Of a stretch of 64,000 bases of DNA, positions 44,357-53,729 are shown piece after piece. Made by a program: the position numbers and the translations under genes. The DNA is from Flavobacteriaceae bacterium EG-1. GTDB lineage: Bacteria; Bacteroidota; Bacteroidia; Flavobacteriales; Flavobacteriaceae. The notes below the pieces were generated by a model. That model was not told the origin of the DNA, ran no database searches, and saw only the letters and a program-made list of their open reading frames with translations. Location of the stretch: the NCBI RefSeq assembly GCF_009649685.1, contig NZ_WJPK01000004.1, forward strand, positions 1 through 64,000, written 5' to 3'. Every line of letters starts with the position of its first letter. Positions within the stretch are counted from its first letter, which is position 1.

Positions 44357-46144
44357 TTACGCTTCGCAACTTGCACAATCTTTTTTCTGTTTAAACTTCT
44401 GGGCAGCATTCATACTGTGCTGGTAATAAAGAGATTTTAAACCTAATTTCCATGCAGTAATGTGTATTTTATTAATTTCCTTAACTGGCATTTCTGGATG
44501 CACTATAATGTTAACTGATTGCCCTTGATCAATATGATTTTGACGATTTGCAGCTTGATAAATAATATCCATCTGATCTATTTCAGAATATGTTTTAAAA
44601 ACGTCTTTTTCCAAATCAGACAAAAATTCTAAATGCTGTACAGAACCATCTCGCTCTCGAATACTACGCCATACTTCAGTAACATTTTGACCCTTTTCTT
44701 CTAACAATTCTACTAAGAACGGATTTTTTATTGTGGTTTTAATTTTTGCAATATCCTTCACATAAATATTCGACCAAATTGGCTCAATTCCTTGTGAAAC
44801 TTGACCTAAAATAAAGGCCGATGACGTAGTTGGCGCTACCGCATTTAAAGTCGCATTCCGTCTACCATACCCTTTTAATATTTTGGTTTCTCCAAATTTA
44901 TCAGCTAATTCTTCAGATGCTTTATATGATTTAGTTTTTATCTCTCTAAAAATTTCACTATTTAAATTAAATGCTTCTTGACTATTAAATGGAAGCATTT
45001 TTGATTGTAATAAAGAATGCCATCCTAGTACTCCTAACCCTAATGAACGATTATCTTTAGCAAAATTATATGCCCTTTCCATAAATAGGAAAGTCTGTCT
45101 ATCTTCTCTACTATCAGAATCTCTATATGCCTCTAGTTTCTCTAAAAATTCTGTTATCACAGCATCCAAGAAATAAACCATAGTTTCTACGGCATCGGTA
45201 TCTTTCCATTTATCATAATGTAAGACATTAACAGAAGACAATACACATACAAAAGACCAATCATCATTAGAAGGTAACATTATTTCAGTACAAAGATTAC
45301 TTGCATAAATTGGCAAATTTTTATCTTTATACACATCCGCTGCTCCATTATTAGCATTATCCTTAAAGAATATATATGGATAGCCCATCTCACCTCGTCT
45401 CTGTAACACTCTAGCCCAAATGGAACGTTTATCTGTATCACCAGCAATCATTTCTTCCATCCATTTATTGGTTACAGTAACACCATGCGTTAATTCTTGA
45501 ATAGGATTACCTTCTGTTCCGATTTCCAAGAATTCTTCTATGTCTGGATGTTCTACTGGTAAATATGGTGAAAAACGTCCGCGTCGCACAGAACCTTGAC
45601 TAACCACATCTACCATTGATTCAAAAAGTTGCATAATATGAACAGCACCAGATGCTTGACCATTATTTTTAACTTCTGCTCCGCGATGTCTTATTTTACC
45701 AAAGTAACCAGATGTGCCTCCTCCTAATTTAGACATCATACCAACTTCTGATTGGGTATATAAAATATTTCCCATATCGTCATCTATATGCGAACCAAAA
45801 CAGCTTATTGGTAAACCTCTTTCTTTACCAAAATTGGACCAAACTGGTGATGCTAATGAGAAAAAACCCTCTGACATATAACCATAAAACTTATCTGAAA
45901 AGCCAGGAATATTTAAAAGTTGTTCTGCTCTATCTGCAATTTCTCTTATGCGCTGCTCCGCAGTTACCCCTTCAGTTAAATAACCTGAATTTAAAAAGTT
46001 ACGACTGTGATCGGTTAACCATTGAAATCCGGAGTCCTTAGTTTCTTTGTGTTTTTTTAATGTTTCCTTTCTAGCTTTTACAAGTTGATCGGTTTCTGAA
46101 ATACTTGTTGTTTGAGTTTCCTGGGTAGTGTTTAATTCGTTCAT
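44357..46144 (-). CDS. nrdA: Class I ribonucleoside-diphosphate reductase large subunit, without ATP-cone
   Basis: A 595-residue catalytic subunit that reduces ribonucleotides to deoxyribonucleotides. Active-site residues seen: C115 (ISCFGSH) and C300 (SFVCVLSS) as the redox pair; N283, C285 and E287 in NLCTE for the thiyl radical; Y573-Y574 (SLYYQHS) of the radical path; and the C-terminal pair C590/C593 (CASCEA). It is about 170 residues shorter than Escherichia coli NrdA because the N-terminal ATP-cone is absent. The cone sits on NrdB instead. The start codon follows the nrdB stop directly, so the two subunits are coexpressed. Confidence 0.95.
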   Translation of the reverse strand: MNELNTTQETQTTSISETDQLVKARKETLKKHKETKDSGFQWLTDHSRNFLNSGYLTEGVTAEQRIREIADRAEQLLNIPGFSDKFYGYMSEGFFSLASPVWSNFGKERGLPISCFGSHIDDDMGNILYTQSEVGMMSKLGGGTSGYFGKIRHRGAEVKNNGQASGAVHIMQLFESMVDVVSQGSVRRGRFSPYLPVEHPDIEEFLEIGTEGNPIQELTHGVTVTNKWMEEMIAGDTDKRSIWARVLQRRGEMGYPYIFFKDNANNGAADVYKDKNLPIYASNLCTEIMLPSNDDWSFVCVLSSVNVLHYDKWKDTDAVETMVYFLDAVITEFLEKLEAYRDSDSREDRQTFLFMERAYNFAKDNRSLGLGVLGWHSLLQSKMLPFNSQEAFNLNSEIFREIKTKSYKASEELADKFGETKILKGYGRRNATLNAVAPTTSSAFILGQVSQGIEPIWSNIYVKDIAKIKTTIKNPFLVELLEEKGQNVTEVWRSIRERDGSVQHLEFLSDLEKDVFKTYSEIDQMDIIYQAANRQNHIDQGQSVNIIVHPEMPVKEINKIHITAWKLGLKSLYYQHSMNAAQKFKQKKDCASCEA

Positions 46145-47419
46145 TTAAAAAAGATCGTCGCTGGTTATACTTTGTGTTCTTTTGCTATAGTTAATAGATC
46201 GTTTTACGAAGAAGTCGCCATGCTTAGTACCAATGATTTCATCGTCAAACCATTCTGTTTGCGCTAATAATGATTCGTCTACTTCAAATATTTTTTCAAT
46301 TCCAATACTCTCTAATGAGTTATTAAAACGATTTTTAATAAATTCATTTACAACTGCTTTCGATAAGAAGTCAAGTTCACCATCCTCAAAAATCCAATCT
46401 ACTATTGAACTCTCTGCGATGAACGCATCTTTACACATTTGTTGTATAGTACTTTCATGCTCGTGATCAAACCATTCTGGATTTTCATCCTTAATAATTT
46501 TAATAATATCAATCCCAAAATCTCCGTGGATTTGCTCCTCTTTAGATGTGGCCTCTACTACATTAGAGATTCCTTTAAGCATATTCTTATGCTTATTGAA
46601 GGCCATTATTATTAAAAATTGTGAGAATAATGAAACGTGCTCTATAAAAAGTGAAAACAACAAAATAGATTCCGCATACTCCTTATTATCGTCACTTTTA
46701 GCATTCTTAAGTGCAGTTTCTAAATACTGCACGCGTTTCATAATTACAGGCTTCTTTTTAAGCTTTTTAAACTCTGCATTTAAACCTAATATTTCGAGTA
46801 AATGAGAATATGCATCTGCATGTCGCACTTCACTTTCCGCAAATGTTGCACCAACTGAACCTATTTCCGGTTTTGGCATTTTATGGTAGATATCTCCCCA
46901 AAAACTTTTTACTGCTACTTCAATTTGCGAAATAGCCAACATGGTATTTTTTATTGCACTACGCTCAGTTTCATTTAAACGCGTTTTAAAATCTTGAATA
47001 TCACTAGTGAAATTAAACTCTGAATGTATCCAATACGAATGACGAATTGCAGGTACATATTCGTACAATTCTGGATACTCGTAAGGTTTTAAATTAATAC
47101 GTTTCTCAAAAATGTTTGTTTTCCTTTTTAAAGCTTGTTCATTTCTGTAAAGAATATACCCTTTAGCAACATCAAAAAAGCCACCTTCCATAAGTTTATT
47201 CTCAACAAAATCTTGCACCTCTTCTACTGTTGGCACATAGTTCTCATCTATAGCTTTTCTTTCTAAAAGTGAGGCATAAACGTTATCTGAAATACGAGTT
47301 GCATCTGCAAATCCACCATGATCTACGGCTGTCATAGCCTTTAAAATGGCGTCAGTAATCTTATGCAACTGAAAGGGTTTCTTGGTGAAATCCCTCTTGA
47401 TGAGGTGGGTAATTTCCAT
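46145..47419 (-). CDS. nrdB: Class I ribonucleotide reductase small subunit with N-terminal ATP-cone
   Basis: A 424-residue metal subunit. Residues about 1-98 (HLIKRDFTKKPFQLHKITDAILKAM, then VEEVQDFVENKLMEGGFFDVAKGYILYRNEQ) are an ATP-cone, the allosteric dATP/ATP sensor normally found on NrdA. The ferritin-like metal domain follows. Likely ligands are E167, E197, H200, E260, E295 and H298, and Y204 sits at the H+4 position of the radical Tyr in Escherichia coli. This architecture is described in Leeuwenhoekiella blandensis and in Flavobacterium johnsoniae, where the cofactor was reported as dimanganese. The metal here cannot be told from sequence. First gene of nrdBA. Confidence 0.95.
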   Translation of the reverse strand: MEITHLIKRDFTKKPFQLHKITDAILKAMTAVDHGGFADATRISDNVYASLLERKAIDENYVPTVEEVQDFVENKLMEGGFFDVAKGYILYRNEQALKRKTNIFEKRINLKPYEYPELYEYVPAIRHSYWIHSEFNFTSDIQDFKTRLNETERSAIKNTMLAISQIEVAVKSFWGDIYHKMPKPEIGSVGATFAESEVRHADAYSHLLEILGLNAEFKKLKKKPVIMKRVQYLETALKNAKSDDNKEYAESILLFSLFIEHVSLFSQFLIIMAFNKHKNMLKGISNVVEATSKEEQIHGDFGIDIIKIIKDENPEWFDHEHESTIQQMCKDAFIAESSIVDWIFEDGELDFLSKAVVNEFIKNRFNNSLESIGIEKIFEVDESLLAQTEWFDDEIIGTKHGDFFVKRSINYSKRTQSITSDDLF

Positions 47420-48196
47420 GGAATTAAAATAGGATTATTAATGGTCTACTAAGTGTGCTGTAAAGTTCAATTTTTATTCCCTTTACTTTTCCTTAACATT
47501 GGTTGGGTTTTCCACATCTTTATTAACATAATAAAGATATGGAATAGATAATCCTATTTTTAATGTTGATTATCAGTTTTTTAAAGAAAATAAAAAGATT
47601 TAAACTTTTTAAAAAATTATTTTTAATTTATTTCAAACCAATACCACACCCCATTTCTTTCATAATATTTTTAAGAACAATTATTTGATTCTCAAAGGAG
47701 TAAAAAATACTTATATTTTTACATGATTTTATTCGAAAAATTGAAATGAAAATCTTAAGGAGAAAATTAAAAAACGCGAGTTAAAGTTTGGAATGGTTTT
47801 TTTATGGTCATAAATCTACTTTCAAGAATTTAAATTTACCAACCCTAAAAAAGAAATAATAAAAATTATGAAAACCAACATAAATGTTGCAAGAAATAGT
47901 GATTTAAATTGCAATTAAAAATGCTTAGAATTCAAACTTTATTTTAGTAAAAATTCTTTCTTTAAGTAAGACAAAACAAGTAGTGTTTTAATAACTTTTC
48001 TTTAAAAAATATTATTAATTTTAGAAAAAAATGGTCGGTTTAAGCATGTAAAGATGCAAGCTAAAAATTAACAATTCTATTCGCATTAAAGTTGAAAGGC
48101 ATTTATAAATTGCTTGACTTTTCTTTCTATTCAAACCTTAAAGCATAATGAAATAAATCTTAATGTAGTTTAGAAGATTGCTGCAACTTTTAAAAA
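47420..48196. other. AT-rich upstream region of nrdBA, no gene seen
   Basis: About 780 bp without a credible ORF; a 16-codon frame at 47868 is not supported. No exact TAnnTTTG with a -33 partner is found for nrdB, and I see no NrdR-box pair. A small inverted repeat GCAT-GTAAAG-ATGC lies at 48043-48056. Confidence 0.45.
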
Positions 48197-48337
48197 TTAC
48201 AATTTAGGGCAGCGACTACAATTTGTTTTTCCTTTTTTCTTGTACTTTTTGCAGCACTTTTTCTTTTTACCTCCCGAGCAACCACCACAATCAGTGGAAA
48301 CCATAACACAAGGACTCATTAATATTACTGGGCTCAT
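48197..48337 (-). CDS. Small Cys- and Lys-rich protein, 46 residues
   Basis: The ORF runs from ATG 48337 to TAA at 48197; an in-frame ATG at 48319 would give 40 residues. The protein has seven Cys (C10, C17, C20, C28, C29, C40, C43), including two CxxC motifs (CGGC and CSRC), with Lys runs KKKKCCKKYKKKGK between them. Its density of Cys and Lys is far from chance in this AT-rich gap. This suggests metal or nucleic-acid binding, like a metallothionein or zinc-knuckle peptide. It lies directly downstream of ferritin on the same strand, but after ferritin's terminator. I do not recognise a named family. Confidence 0.6.
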   Translation of the reverse strand: MSPVILMSPCVMVSTDCGGCSGGKKKKCCKKYKKKGKTNCSRCPKL

Positions 48338-48371
48338 TATTTTTATTAAATCTAAATAATAACAAACCTAC

Positions 48372-48402
48372 AAAAAAAAAGATTCCGAAAAACGGAATCT
48401 TT
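48372..48402 (-). terminator. Terminator of the ferritin gene
   Basis: AAAGATTCCG (48378-48387), loop AAAAA, CGGAATCTTT (48393-48402). On the minus strand it is followed by a long U-tract (48372-48380). It separates ferritin from the Cys-rich ORF and would limit readthrough into it. Confidence 0.9.
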
Positions 48403-48425
48403 AATATTTTCGAAATAATTACTTC

Positions 48426-48932
48426 TTATTCAGGCACATCTACTGTATTAACAATGGCATTGATATCTCGGTCAAACATATAATGTCCAGATTTATCATC
48501 ACCAATTATATTTAATTTATCCAATAAGGTACGAGCAACTGCTTCTTCTTCTAATTGCTCTGTAACATACCATTGCATAAAGTTATGTACATTATAATCT
48601 TTCTTATCTAAACACTCGAAAATCACATGATTAATTTGCTCGGTAACAAACATCTCACTTTTTAAAAATACTTCAAAAAGTTCATTTAGTGATTTATACT
48701 CTGGTGCAGGCTGCTCTAAAGCTGGTACAAGTACTTTACCACTCCTTTCGTTAATAAATTTAACCAATTTTATCATATGCACTCGCTCCTCTTCAGATTG
48801 ATTATAAAAGAATTCTGCGATACCATTATAACCATTAGCATCAGCCCATGATGCCATTGCTAAATAATGCATTGAAGCATTAGCCTCATACTTAACTTGA
48901 TCATTTAATAACTTCTCTATTGATGAGTTCAT
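48426..48932 (-). CDS. Ferritin (bacterial non-heme type)
   Basis: A 168-residue four-helix iron-storage protein. The ferroxidase residues are all present: E16, E49, H52, E93, Q126 and E129, in KYEANASMHY, SEEERVHM, KSEMFVTEQ and TEQLEEEA. They correspond to Escherichia coli FtnA positions with an offset of one. It assembles into a 24-mer shell in the cytoplasm and oxidises Fe(II). It has a strong terminator. Upstream, TATAATTTGA on the minus strand (48976-48985) lies 45 bp before the start, matching the copy before hsp20. The small Cys-rich ORF lies just downstream. Confidence 0.95.
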   Translation of the reverse strand: MNSSIEKLLNDQVKYEANASMHYLAMASWADANGYNGIAEFFYNQSEEERVHMIKLVKFINERSGKVLVPALEQPAPEYKSLNELFEVFLKSEMFVTEQINHVIFECLDKKDYNVHNFMQWYVTEQLEEEAVARTLLDKLNIIGDDKSGHYMFDRDINAIVNTVDVPE

Positions 48933-49101
48933 AGGTTTTTAATTTTTAACGAAGTTAATCAGCTTTCATGTGTATTCAAATTATAGGCTATAAATTTTTA
49001 TTTGCTCAGATGTTTTTCATCTTATGTTTCCTCCATATTTAATATAAATATCGTGCCTTTATTTTAAAAATGTAAACAATAGCAATTAATATATGACAAC
49101 A

Positions 49102-50664
49102 TTAATGCCACTGATAAGCAAAGTACATACTTTGCTCACTCCCAGTGGTTCGAATTGCATGGGGTACGTTAGAAGGCACGAAATAAACATCACCTTTTTT
49201 GCCGGAATACACCTTATTTCCAATTTCCATTTCAGTTTCTCCATCAATCATTAATATAATTTCGGTTGCAAAATGCGTATGCGGTTCATGACTCTTTATT
49301 CCTGAATTTAAATTAGTAACATGCATTTCATAATACGGACACATAGCGGTAGATCTACGAAAATAATTACGCAAACCGCCCTTATCATGTGGCTCAAACT
49401 CTAAATCGTCAAAATCTATAATTTGCGAACCACCATCCTTTTTACCTCGTCTTAAATCTACTTTGTTTTTCGCCACATACTCCATTGTATAAAATATTGC
49501 ATTGGGCGATACTGCTCTTAAAGTTATCGTATCTTTTGGCAATAAAATAACTACACTATTTGGACCAATCGTCTTTTTCTTTCCGCGCACTGAAACTTGC
49601 ACTTCCCCCTCTTTTATTATAAAAATTTGCTCCTTAATTGTATTTCTAATCGATAGCTGTTGCGAAGCTTTAGTAAGATTAACTGTCTTTAGTTCTGCCA
49701 TACTAAAATGGCTAGTTTCTCCTTTTAATATAATAGTATCGGCATTTGATTTTGGAAATTCGTACAGTCCTTCAACAACAGTTTGCGGAACAACATCATC
49801 CCATAACCAGGTTAAAGATTCTGGTAAAATTGCACCTCCATGATTTCCGTTGTGCGCTCCTTTGCCAGGTTCAAACCTATAATTGTAATCCATATACTTT
49901 AAAGACGATTCCATTTGAAGATTCGCCAACCACCAGTTGCCATGATTATTATTTAAATCGCCATCACCATCTTGTAAAAACACTTTTATATTCTTTTTAT
50001 CCGTTTTTCGAATCATAGATGGATAATTATGACCTCCTCTAATATTAGTAAAACTCCCTATATGACTTAGTACTTTGTTAAATTGATTCGGGAAAAACCA
50101 AGCTGCTGAAAACGCACAAATACCACCTGACGATATTCCTCCTATCGCTCGCATTTTTGGGTCGTCGGAAATGGAATAATTCTTTTTAAGTTCAGGAATC
50201 ATTTCTTCCAAAAGAAATTTACCATAGGTATCTGAAATATCGTCATACTCAAAACTTCGGTTCGAAGATTTCCATGGACTTTCTACCTGTACCAAATCTA
50301 ATGAGTGGCCCGGGTTTATAAACAATCCAATTGTTACTGGCATTTTTTCCTGAGCAATTAAATTATCAAAAACGGTTGGTACTTTAAAATGACCATCTTC
50401 TTGCACATAAGTATGACCATCCTGAAAAACCATTAGTGCCGCTGGTTTAGAAGCATCATATTGTTCAGGCACATACACATAATAATCGCGAATAGTATTC
50501 GGAAATACGGTGCTTTTAAATGTGTGCTGTGTTAATTTTCCTTTCGGTATATTTTCGTAAGTATTAGATTGTGGCCCGCCTTTATACTCTTCTTGAGCAA
50601 AACCAATTATCGAGATAAATAATACTAAAAGGGAGAATAAATATTTTAAAGGTCGTTTATTCAT
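49102..50664 (-). CDS. Exported esterase-cupin fusion protein
   Basis: A 520-residue exported protein. The start is ATG 50664 (MNKRPLKYLFSLLVLFISIIGFAQ, a clear signal peptide) rather than ATG 50706, which would add 14 residues before it. Residues about 35-305 are an esterase/enterochelin-esterase-like alpha/beta hydrolase: VYVPEQYDASKPAALMVFQDG, and the nucleophile elbow GISSGG (Ser at residue 178), with a late His in KGAHNGNHGG. Two cupin segments follow: one at about 325-400, and a second at about 440-520 with metal-type PHTHFATEI and PSNVPHAI. The combination suggests a carbohydrate- or lactone-directed hydrolase. The VCBS gene lies 94 bp upstream on the same strand. Substrate unknown. 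Confidence 0.82.
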   Translation of the reverse strand: MNKRPLKYLFSLLVLFISIIGFAQEEYKGGPQSNTYENIPKGKLTQHTFKSTVFPNTIRDYYVYVPEQYDASKPAALMVFQDGHTYVQEDGHFKVPTVFDNLIAQEKMPVTIGLFINPGHSLDLVQVESPWKSSNRSFEYDDISDTYGKFLLEEMIPELKKNYSISDDPKMRAIGGISSGGICAFSAAWFFPNQFNKVLSHIGSFTNIRGGHNYPSMIRKTDKKNIKVFLQDGDGDLNNNHGNWWLANLQMESSLKYMDYNYRFEPGKGAHNGNHGGAILPESLTWLWDDVVPQTVVEGLYEFPKSNADTIILKGETSHFSMAELKTVNLTKASQQLSIRNTIKEQIFIIKEGEVQVSVRGKKKTIGPNSVVILLPKDTITLRAVSPNAIFYTMEYVAKNKVDLRRGKKDGGSQIIDFDDLEFEPHDKGGLRNYFRRSTAMCPYYEMHVTNLNSGIKSHEPHTHFATEIILMIDGETEMEIGNKVYSGKKGDVYFVPSNVPHAIRTTGSEQSMYFAYQWH

Positions 50665-50758
50665 ATATGCTAAATGGTTTGATAAACTAAATTGACTTAC
50701 TTGCATGTTTTTTTATTTTAGTTGACCTGTATATAAAGTGTTAAGCATTTTATTCGCT

Positions 50759-51928
50759 TCATTCTTTAAGAAAGTTTTCTAATAAAAACACACCGTTTTT
50801 ATTCGCTATAATGATGTCCGGTTTTTGATCATTGTTCATATCTTCTATAGCGATATTTAATCCAGCGCCAGAATCGGAATCTATAAAATGCTCCTTAAAA
50901 TATGGTTCTTTATTCGGTGTAAACTCTATCCAAAATAAAAGTGGGGCATCAGCATCGCCAGCATCGTTGCCGTTATGCGCTAAATATCGCTTACCTGTTA
51001 AAAAGTCTTCTTGTCCGTCACTATTAAGGTCAACCATAATAGAAGAATGCGTTTGCGCTGTTGTAGTACTTATTAAGTGCGTAACAAAACCTTCTTCTTT
51101 TTTTTCATGCCACCATACTCCAAGTTTATGGGCCGATGCACTTACAACATCATTAAGACCATCACCATTTACATCCAAAACCTGCATATGAGAACAGGGT
51201 TCACTAATTTTTGACTCGTGAAATTTCCAATTACCAGCTTTTAAATCAGTCGTACCTTCGAACCATCCTTCTGCCACAACTACATCTTCAATTCCATCAT
51301 CATTAATATCACCAAATCCTATTCCATGTGAAAACCTATTGGTTGCTGGAACATTTTCAGCACTAAGTGGAAAACGTTTCCACTCTGTTTCTCCAGGGCT
51401 TAACGGCGCTTGCAACCAAACGATTTGTTTTTTATCTACATCACCGCAGAGAATATCCAAACGTCCATCGCTATCAATATCTATAAAGCTAGGCGATTCA
51501 TTTGCAATTCCCATTCCATTGGCGATAATATGTTTTTGCCAAACACCTGGTTTATTTTGTGGATTCTCAAACCAAAATGCGGGCTTGCCAGGATAGTCAA
51601 TTATAATAACATCATCCCAACCGTCTAAATTAACGTCCATTGCCTGGTTCAAAAAAGATTCACAATATTCTTCACGAGGTTTAAAAGTTCGCGATGGAGC
51701 CATTTCATGACGCTTCCAATTTGGTGCCTCAAACCAATAGTAACCTGCAATTATATCTATTGCGCCATCTTTATTTAAATCAGCTGTTGCCACGCCTTCA
51801 GAAATAAAATCTCTAGTAATAATGGTTTTTTTAAAACCTTTGGCAGTTAAGCTCTGACCATTTACATTATAAAAAACTAAACACGTTAAAAGTGAAAAAA
51901 TGAAGATTTTAAATTTATACTTTTTCAT
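50759..51928 (-). CDS. Exported FG-GAP/VCBS repeat protein
   Basis: A 389-residue exported protein with a signal peptide ending near FYNVNGQ. The body is made of propeller blades with calcium-type motifs: ATADLNKDGAIDIIAGYYWF, DVNLDGWDDVIIIDY, DIDSDGRLDILCGD, DINDDGIEDVVVAEGWF, DVNGDGLNDVVSASAHK, DLNSDGQEDFLTGKR and DMNNDQKPDIIIANK, seven in all, as in FG-GAP/VCBS beta-propellers. No T9SS C-terminal signal is seen, so it probably stays in the periplasm or at the surface by other means. It lies upstream of the esterase-cupin gene on the same strand. Ligand or enzymatic role unknown. Confidence 0.85.
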   Translation of the reverse strand: MKKYKFKIFIFSLLTCLVFYNVNGQSLTAKGFKKTIITRDFISEGVATADLNKDGAIDIIAGYYWFEAPNWKRHEMAPSRTFKPREEYCESFLNQAMDVNLDGWDDVIIIDYPGKPAFWFENPQNKPGVWQKHIIANGMGIANESPSFIDIDSDGRLDILCGDVDKKQIVWLQAPLSPGETEWKRFPLSAENVPATNRFSHGIGFGDINDDGIEDVVVAEGWFEGTTDLKAGNWKFHESKISEPCSHMQVLDVNGDGLNDVVSASAHKLGVWWHEKKEEGFVTHLISTTTAQTHSSIMVDLNSDGQEDFLTGKRYLAHNGNDAGDADAPLLFWIEFTPNKEPYFKEHFIDSDSGAGLNIAIEDMNNDQKPDIIIANKNGVFLLENFLKE

Positions 51929-52017
51929 AAACTTTAGTATGACTCTAAAATTAACGAATATTCTTAAGTAGTATAAACCAATAATTTATTGTCGTAGCGA
52001 TTATTTATATTTCTTAT

Positions 52018-52887
52018 TTAGTGCTGATATTTAGAAAAGAGTTCAGTTGCCTTATTAAATGCTGCTTCAAAAACCATCCAATTTACACCGGTATCCACCT
52101 TATTTGTGGTAAAATAGGAAAGCATATTTTCTGTGGGCATGTTACCGGTTAGCTCATCTTTTGCCATAGGGCATCCGCCAAAACCTTGAATAGCCCCATC
52201 AAATCTTCGACAGCCAGATTGATACGCGGCATCTACTTTCTCCATCCATTTTGTTGGCGTTGTATGCAAATGCGCACCAAATTCAATCGCTGGGTATTTA
52301 GGAATTAGATTTGAAAAAAGATATTCGATATTCTCTGGTGTTGAAGAACCTATGGTATCTGATAGCGATAATATTTTAACTCCCATTGCTGCTAGTTTCT
52401 CTGTCCATTCACCAACCACATCCACATTCCACGGGTCACCATAAGGGTTTCCAAATCCCATAGAAATATAGGTTATTACTTTTTTATTAGCAGCAGCTGC
52501 AATATTTAAAATCTCATCTAAAGTTTTAACCGATTGTGCTATTGTCTTATGCGTATTTCGCATCTGAAAATTCTCAGAAATTGAAAATGGAAATCCTAAA
52601 AAATCAACTTGGTCATGAAGAACTGCATCTTGCGCCCCCCTTACATTTGCCACAATTACAGAAAACTTACTTTTGGTTTCAGAAAAGTCAAGTTTGGAAA
52701 GAACTTCTGCTGTATCCACCATTTGTGGGATTGCTTTTGGTGAAACAAAACTGCCTATATCTATAGTATCAAAACCACATTTTAATAATGATTGTAAGTA
52801 CACGACTTTAGCATCTGTGGGAATATAAGTCTTAATGCCTTGCATTGCATCTCTAGGGCATTCTATAATTTTGACTTTTTGCGACAT
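52018..52887 (-). CDS. Hydroxymethylglutaryl-CoA lyase
   Basis: A 289-residue HMGL-like (beta/alpha)8-barrel enzyme that cleaves HMG-CoA to acetyl-CoA and acetoacetate in leucine breakdown. Landmarks: IECPRDAMQGIKTYIPT at the N-terminus (metal and substrate site), FVSPKAIPQM, SLSDTIGSSTP, FGAHLHTT (metal His pair), and the catalytic-Cys loop GFGGCPMAKDELTGNMPTE. Slightly short but complete. No other leucine-catabolism gene is adjacent. An inverted repeat of CGGACAAG lies upstream at 52921-52958. Confidence 0.9.
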   Translation of the reverse strand: MSQKVKIIECPRDAMQGIKTYIPTDAKVVYLQSLLKCGFDTIDIGSFVSPKAIPQMVDTAEVLSKLDFSETKSKFSVIVANVRGAQDAVLHDQVDFLGFPFSISENFQMRNTHKTIAQSVKTLDEILNIAAAANKKVITYISMGFGNPYGDPWNVDVVGEWTEKLAAMGVKILSLSDTIGSSTPENIEYLFSNLIPKYPAIEFGAHLHTTPTKWMEKVDAAYQSGCRRFDGAIQGFGGCPMAKDELTGNMPTENMLSYFTTNKVDTGVNWMVFEAAFNKATELFSKYQH

Positions 52888-52920
52888 TACGAAAAGTAAA
52901 TATTAGTGTACTTATTAATT

Positions 52921-52958
52921 CGGACAAGTTCTAAATATTTAAATAATTTCCTTGTCCG
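52921..52958. promoter_or_regulatory. Inverted repeat CGGACAAG / CTTGTCCG upstream of HMG-CoA lyase
   Basis: Perfect 8-bp arms at 52921-52928 and 52951-52958 with 22 AT-only-rich bases between them, about 34 bp before the start codon. There is no U-tract, so an operator fits better than a terminator. Confidence 0.4.
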
Positions 52959-53019
52959 CTTTTATCCAAATATTAAATTGTATGGTACTTATTAATAAAG
53001 ATATCCGACAAAATTAGCA

Positions 53020-53646
53020 CTATTTATCTGATAACAGTATGTAAACGCCAATCCCAATAAATACGTATATCTGCATCCATTTTAAAATGTGTCCTATTTT
53101 TGAATTCCTTTTTACAACATCTGCAATTACTGCTGCCAAAATTGCAATTAAACAAAATATTATTGCCGACACGAACATAAAAAGCAATCCTAAAACATAG
53201 AATTGTATTACAGTACTTAATGTATCACTAAACAAAAATCCTGGAAAAAATGCCAAAAAGAATATGGTAACTTTCGGATTTAAAACATTCATTAAAAAGC
53301 CTTGTTTAAATAATTGTATTAGACTTTTCTTAGGAACATTTTTAGCATTTAAATCGATGGCATTGTTATTCCTGTACACCAGATATGCCAAATAAAAAAG
53401 ATAGCCCGCTCCGAATAATTTGATAATAAAAAATAATGAATCGTGCTGTTTTATTATCGCTGAAATACCAAAAGCTAATAATGTTGTGTGCACTAAACAT
53501 CCAGTAATGAGCCCTGCAACAGTGGCTAAACCAAACTTTTTACCATTTACTATGCTCTGCATTAAAACATAAATATTATCAGGACCGGGTGAAATAGCCA
53601 AAACTGCAGTAGCGATTATAAAACCAACTATTATTTCAAAATTCAT
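53020..53646 (-). CDS. LysE/RhtB family amino-acid exporter
   Basis: A 208-residue inner-membrane protein with about six helices. The family start motif is clear: IIVGFIIATAVLAISPGPDNIYVLMQSIVNGKKFGLATVAGLITGC, with SPGPD at residues about 19-23. The later GFLMNVLNPKVTIFFLAFFPGFL segment is also typical. It exports amino acids or related metabolites by proton exchange; the substrate cannot be inferred. Monocistronic, divergent from the Dabb lipoprotein gene with 83 bp between. Confidence 0.9.
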   Translation of the reverse strand: MNFEIIVGFIIATAVLAISPGPDNIYVLMQSIVNGKKFGLATVAGLITGCLVHTTLLAFGISAIIKQHDSLFFIIKLFGAGYLFYLAYLVYRNNNAIDLNAKNVPKKSLIQLFKQGFLMNVLNPKVTIFFLAFFPGFLFSDTLSTVIQFYVLGLLFMFVSAIIFCLIAILAAVIADVVKRNSKIGHILKWMQIYVFIGIGVYILLSDK

Positions 53647-53729
53647 GAAAAGGTTGTTATCAAACGGAAAATTACAAATATCTTTTTGGGTTTCTATTTT
53701 TCTTTATCTTTCGAGTAAAATAAAAACAA

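Noticed and set aside
47868-47918. 16-codon ORF starting MKTNINVARN
   Set aside because: Too short, with no signal, no conserved-looking residues and no promoter.
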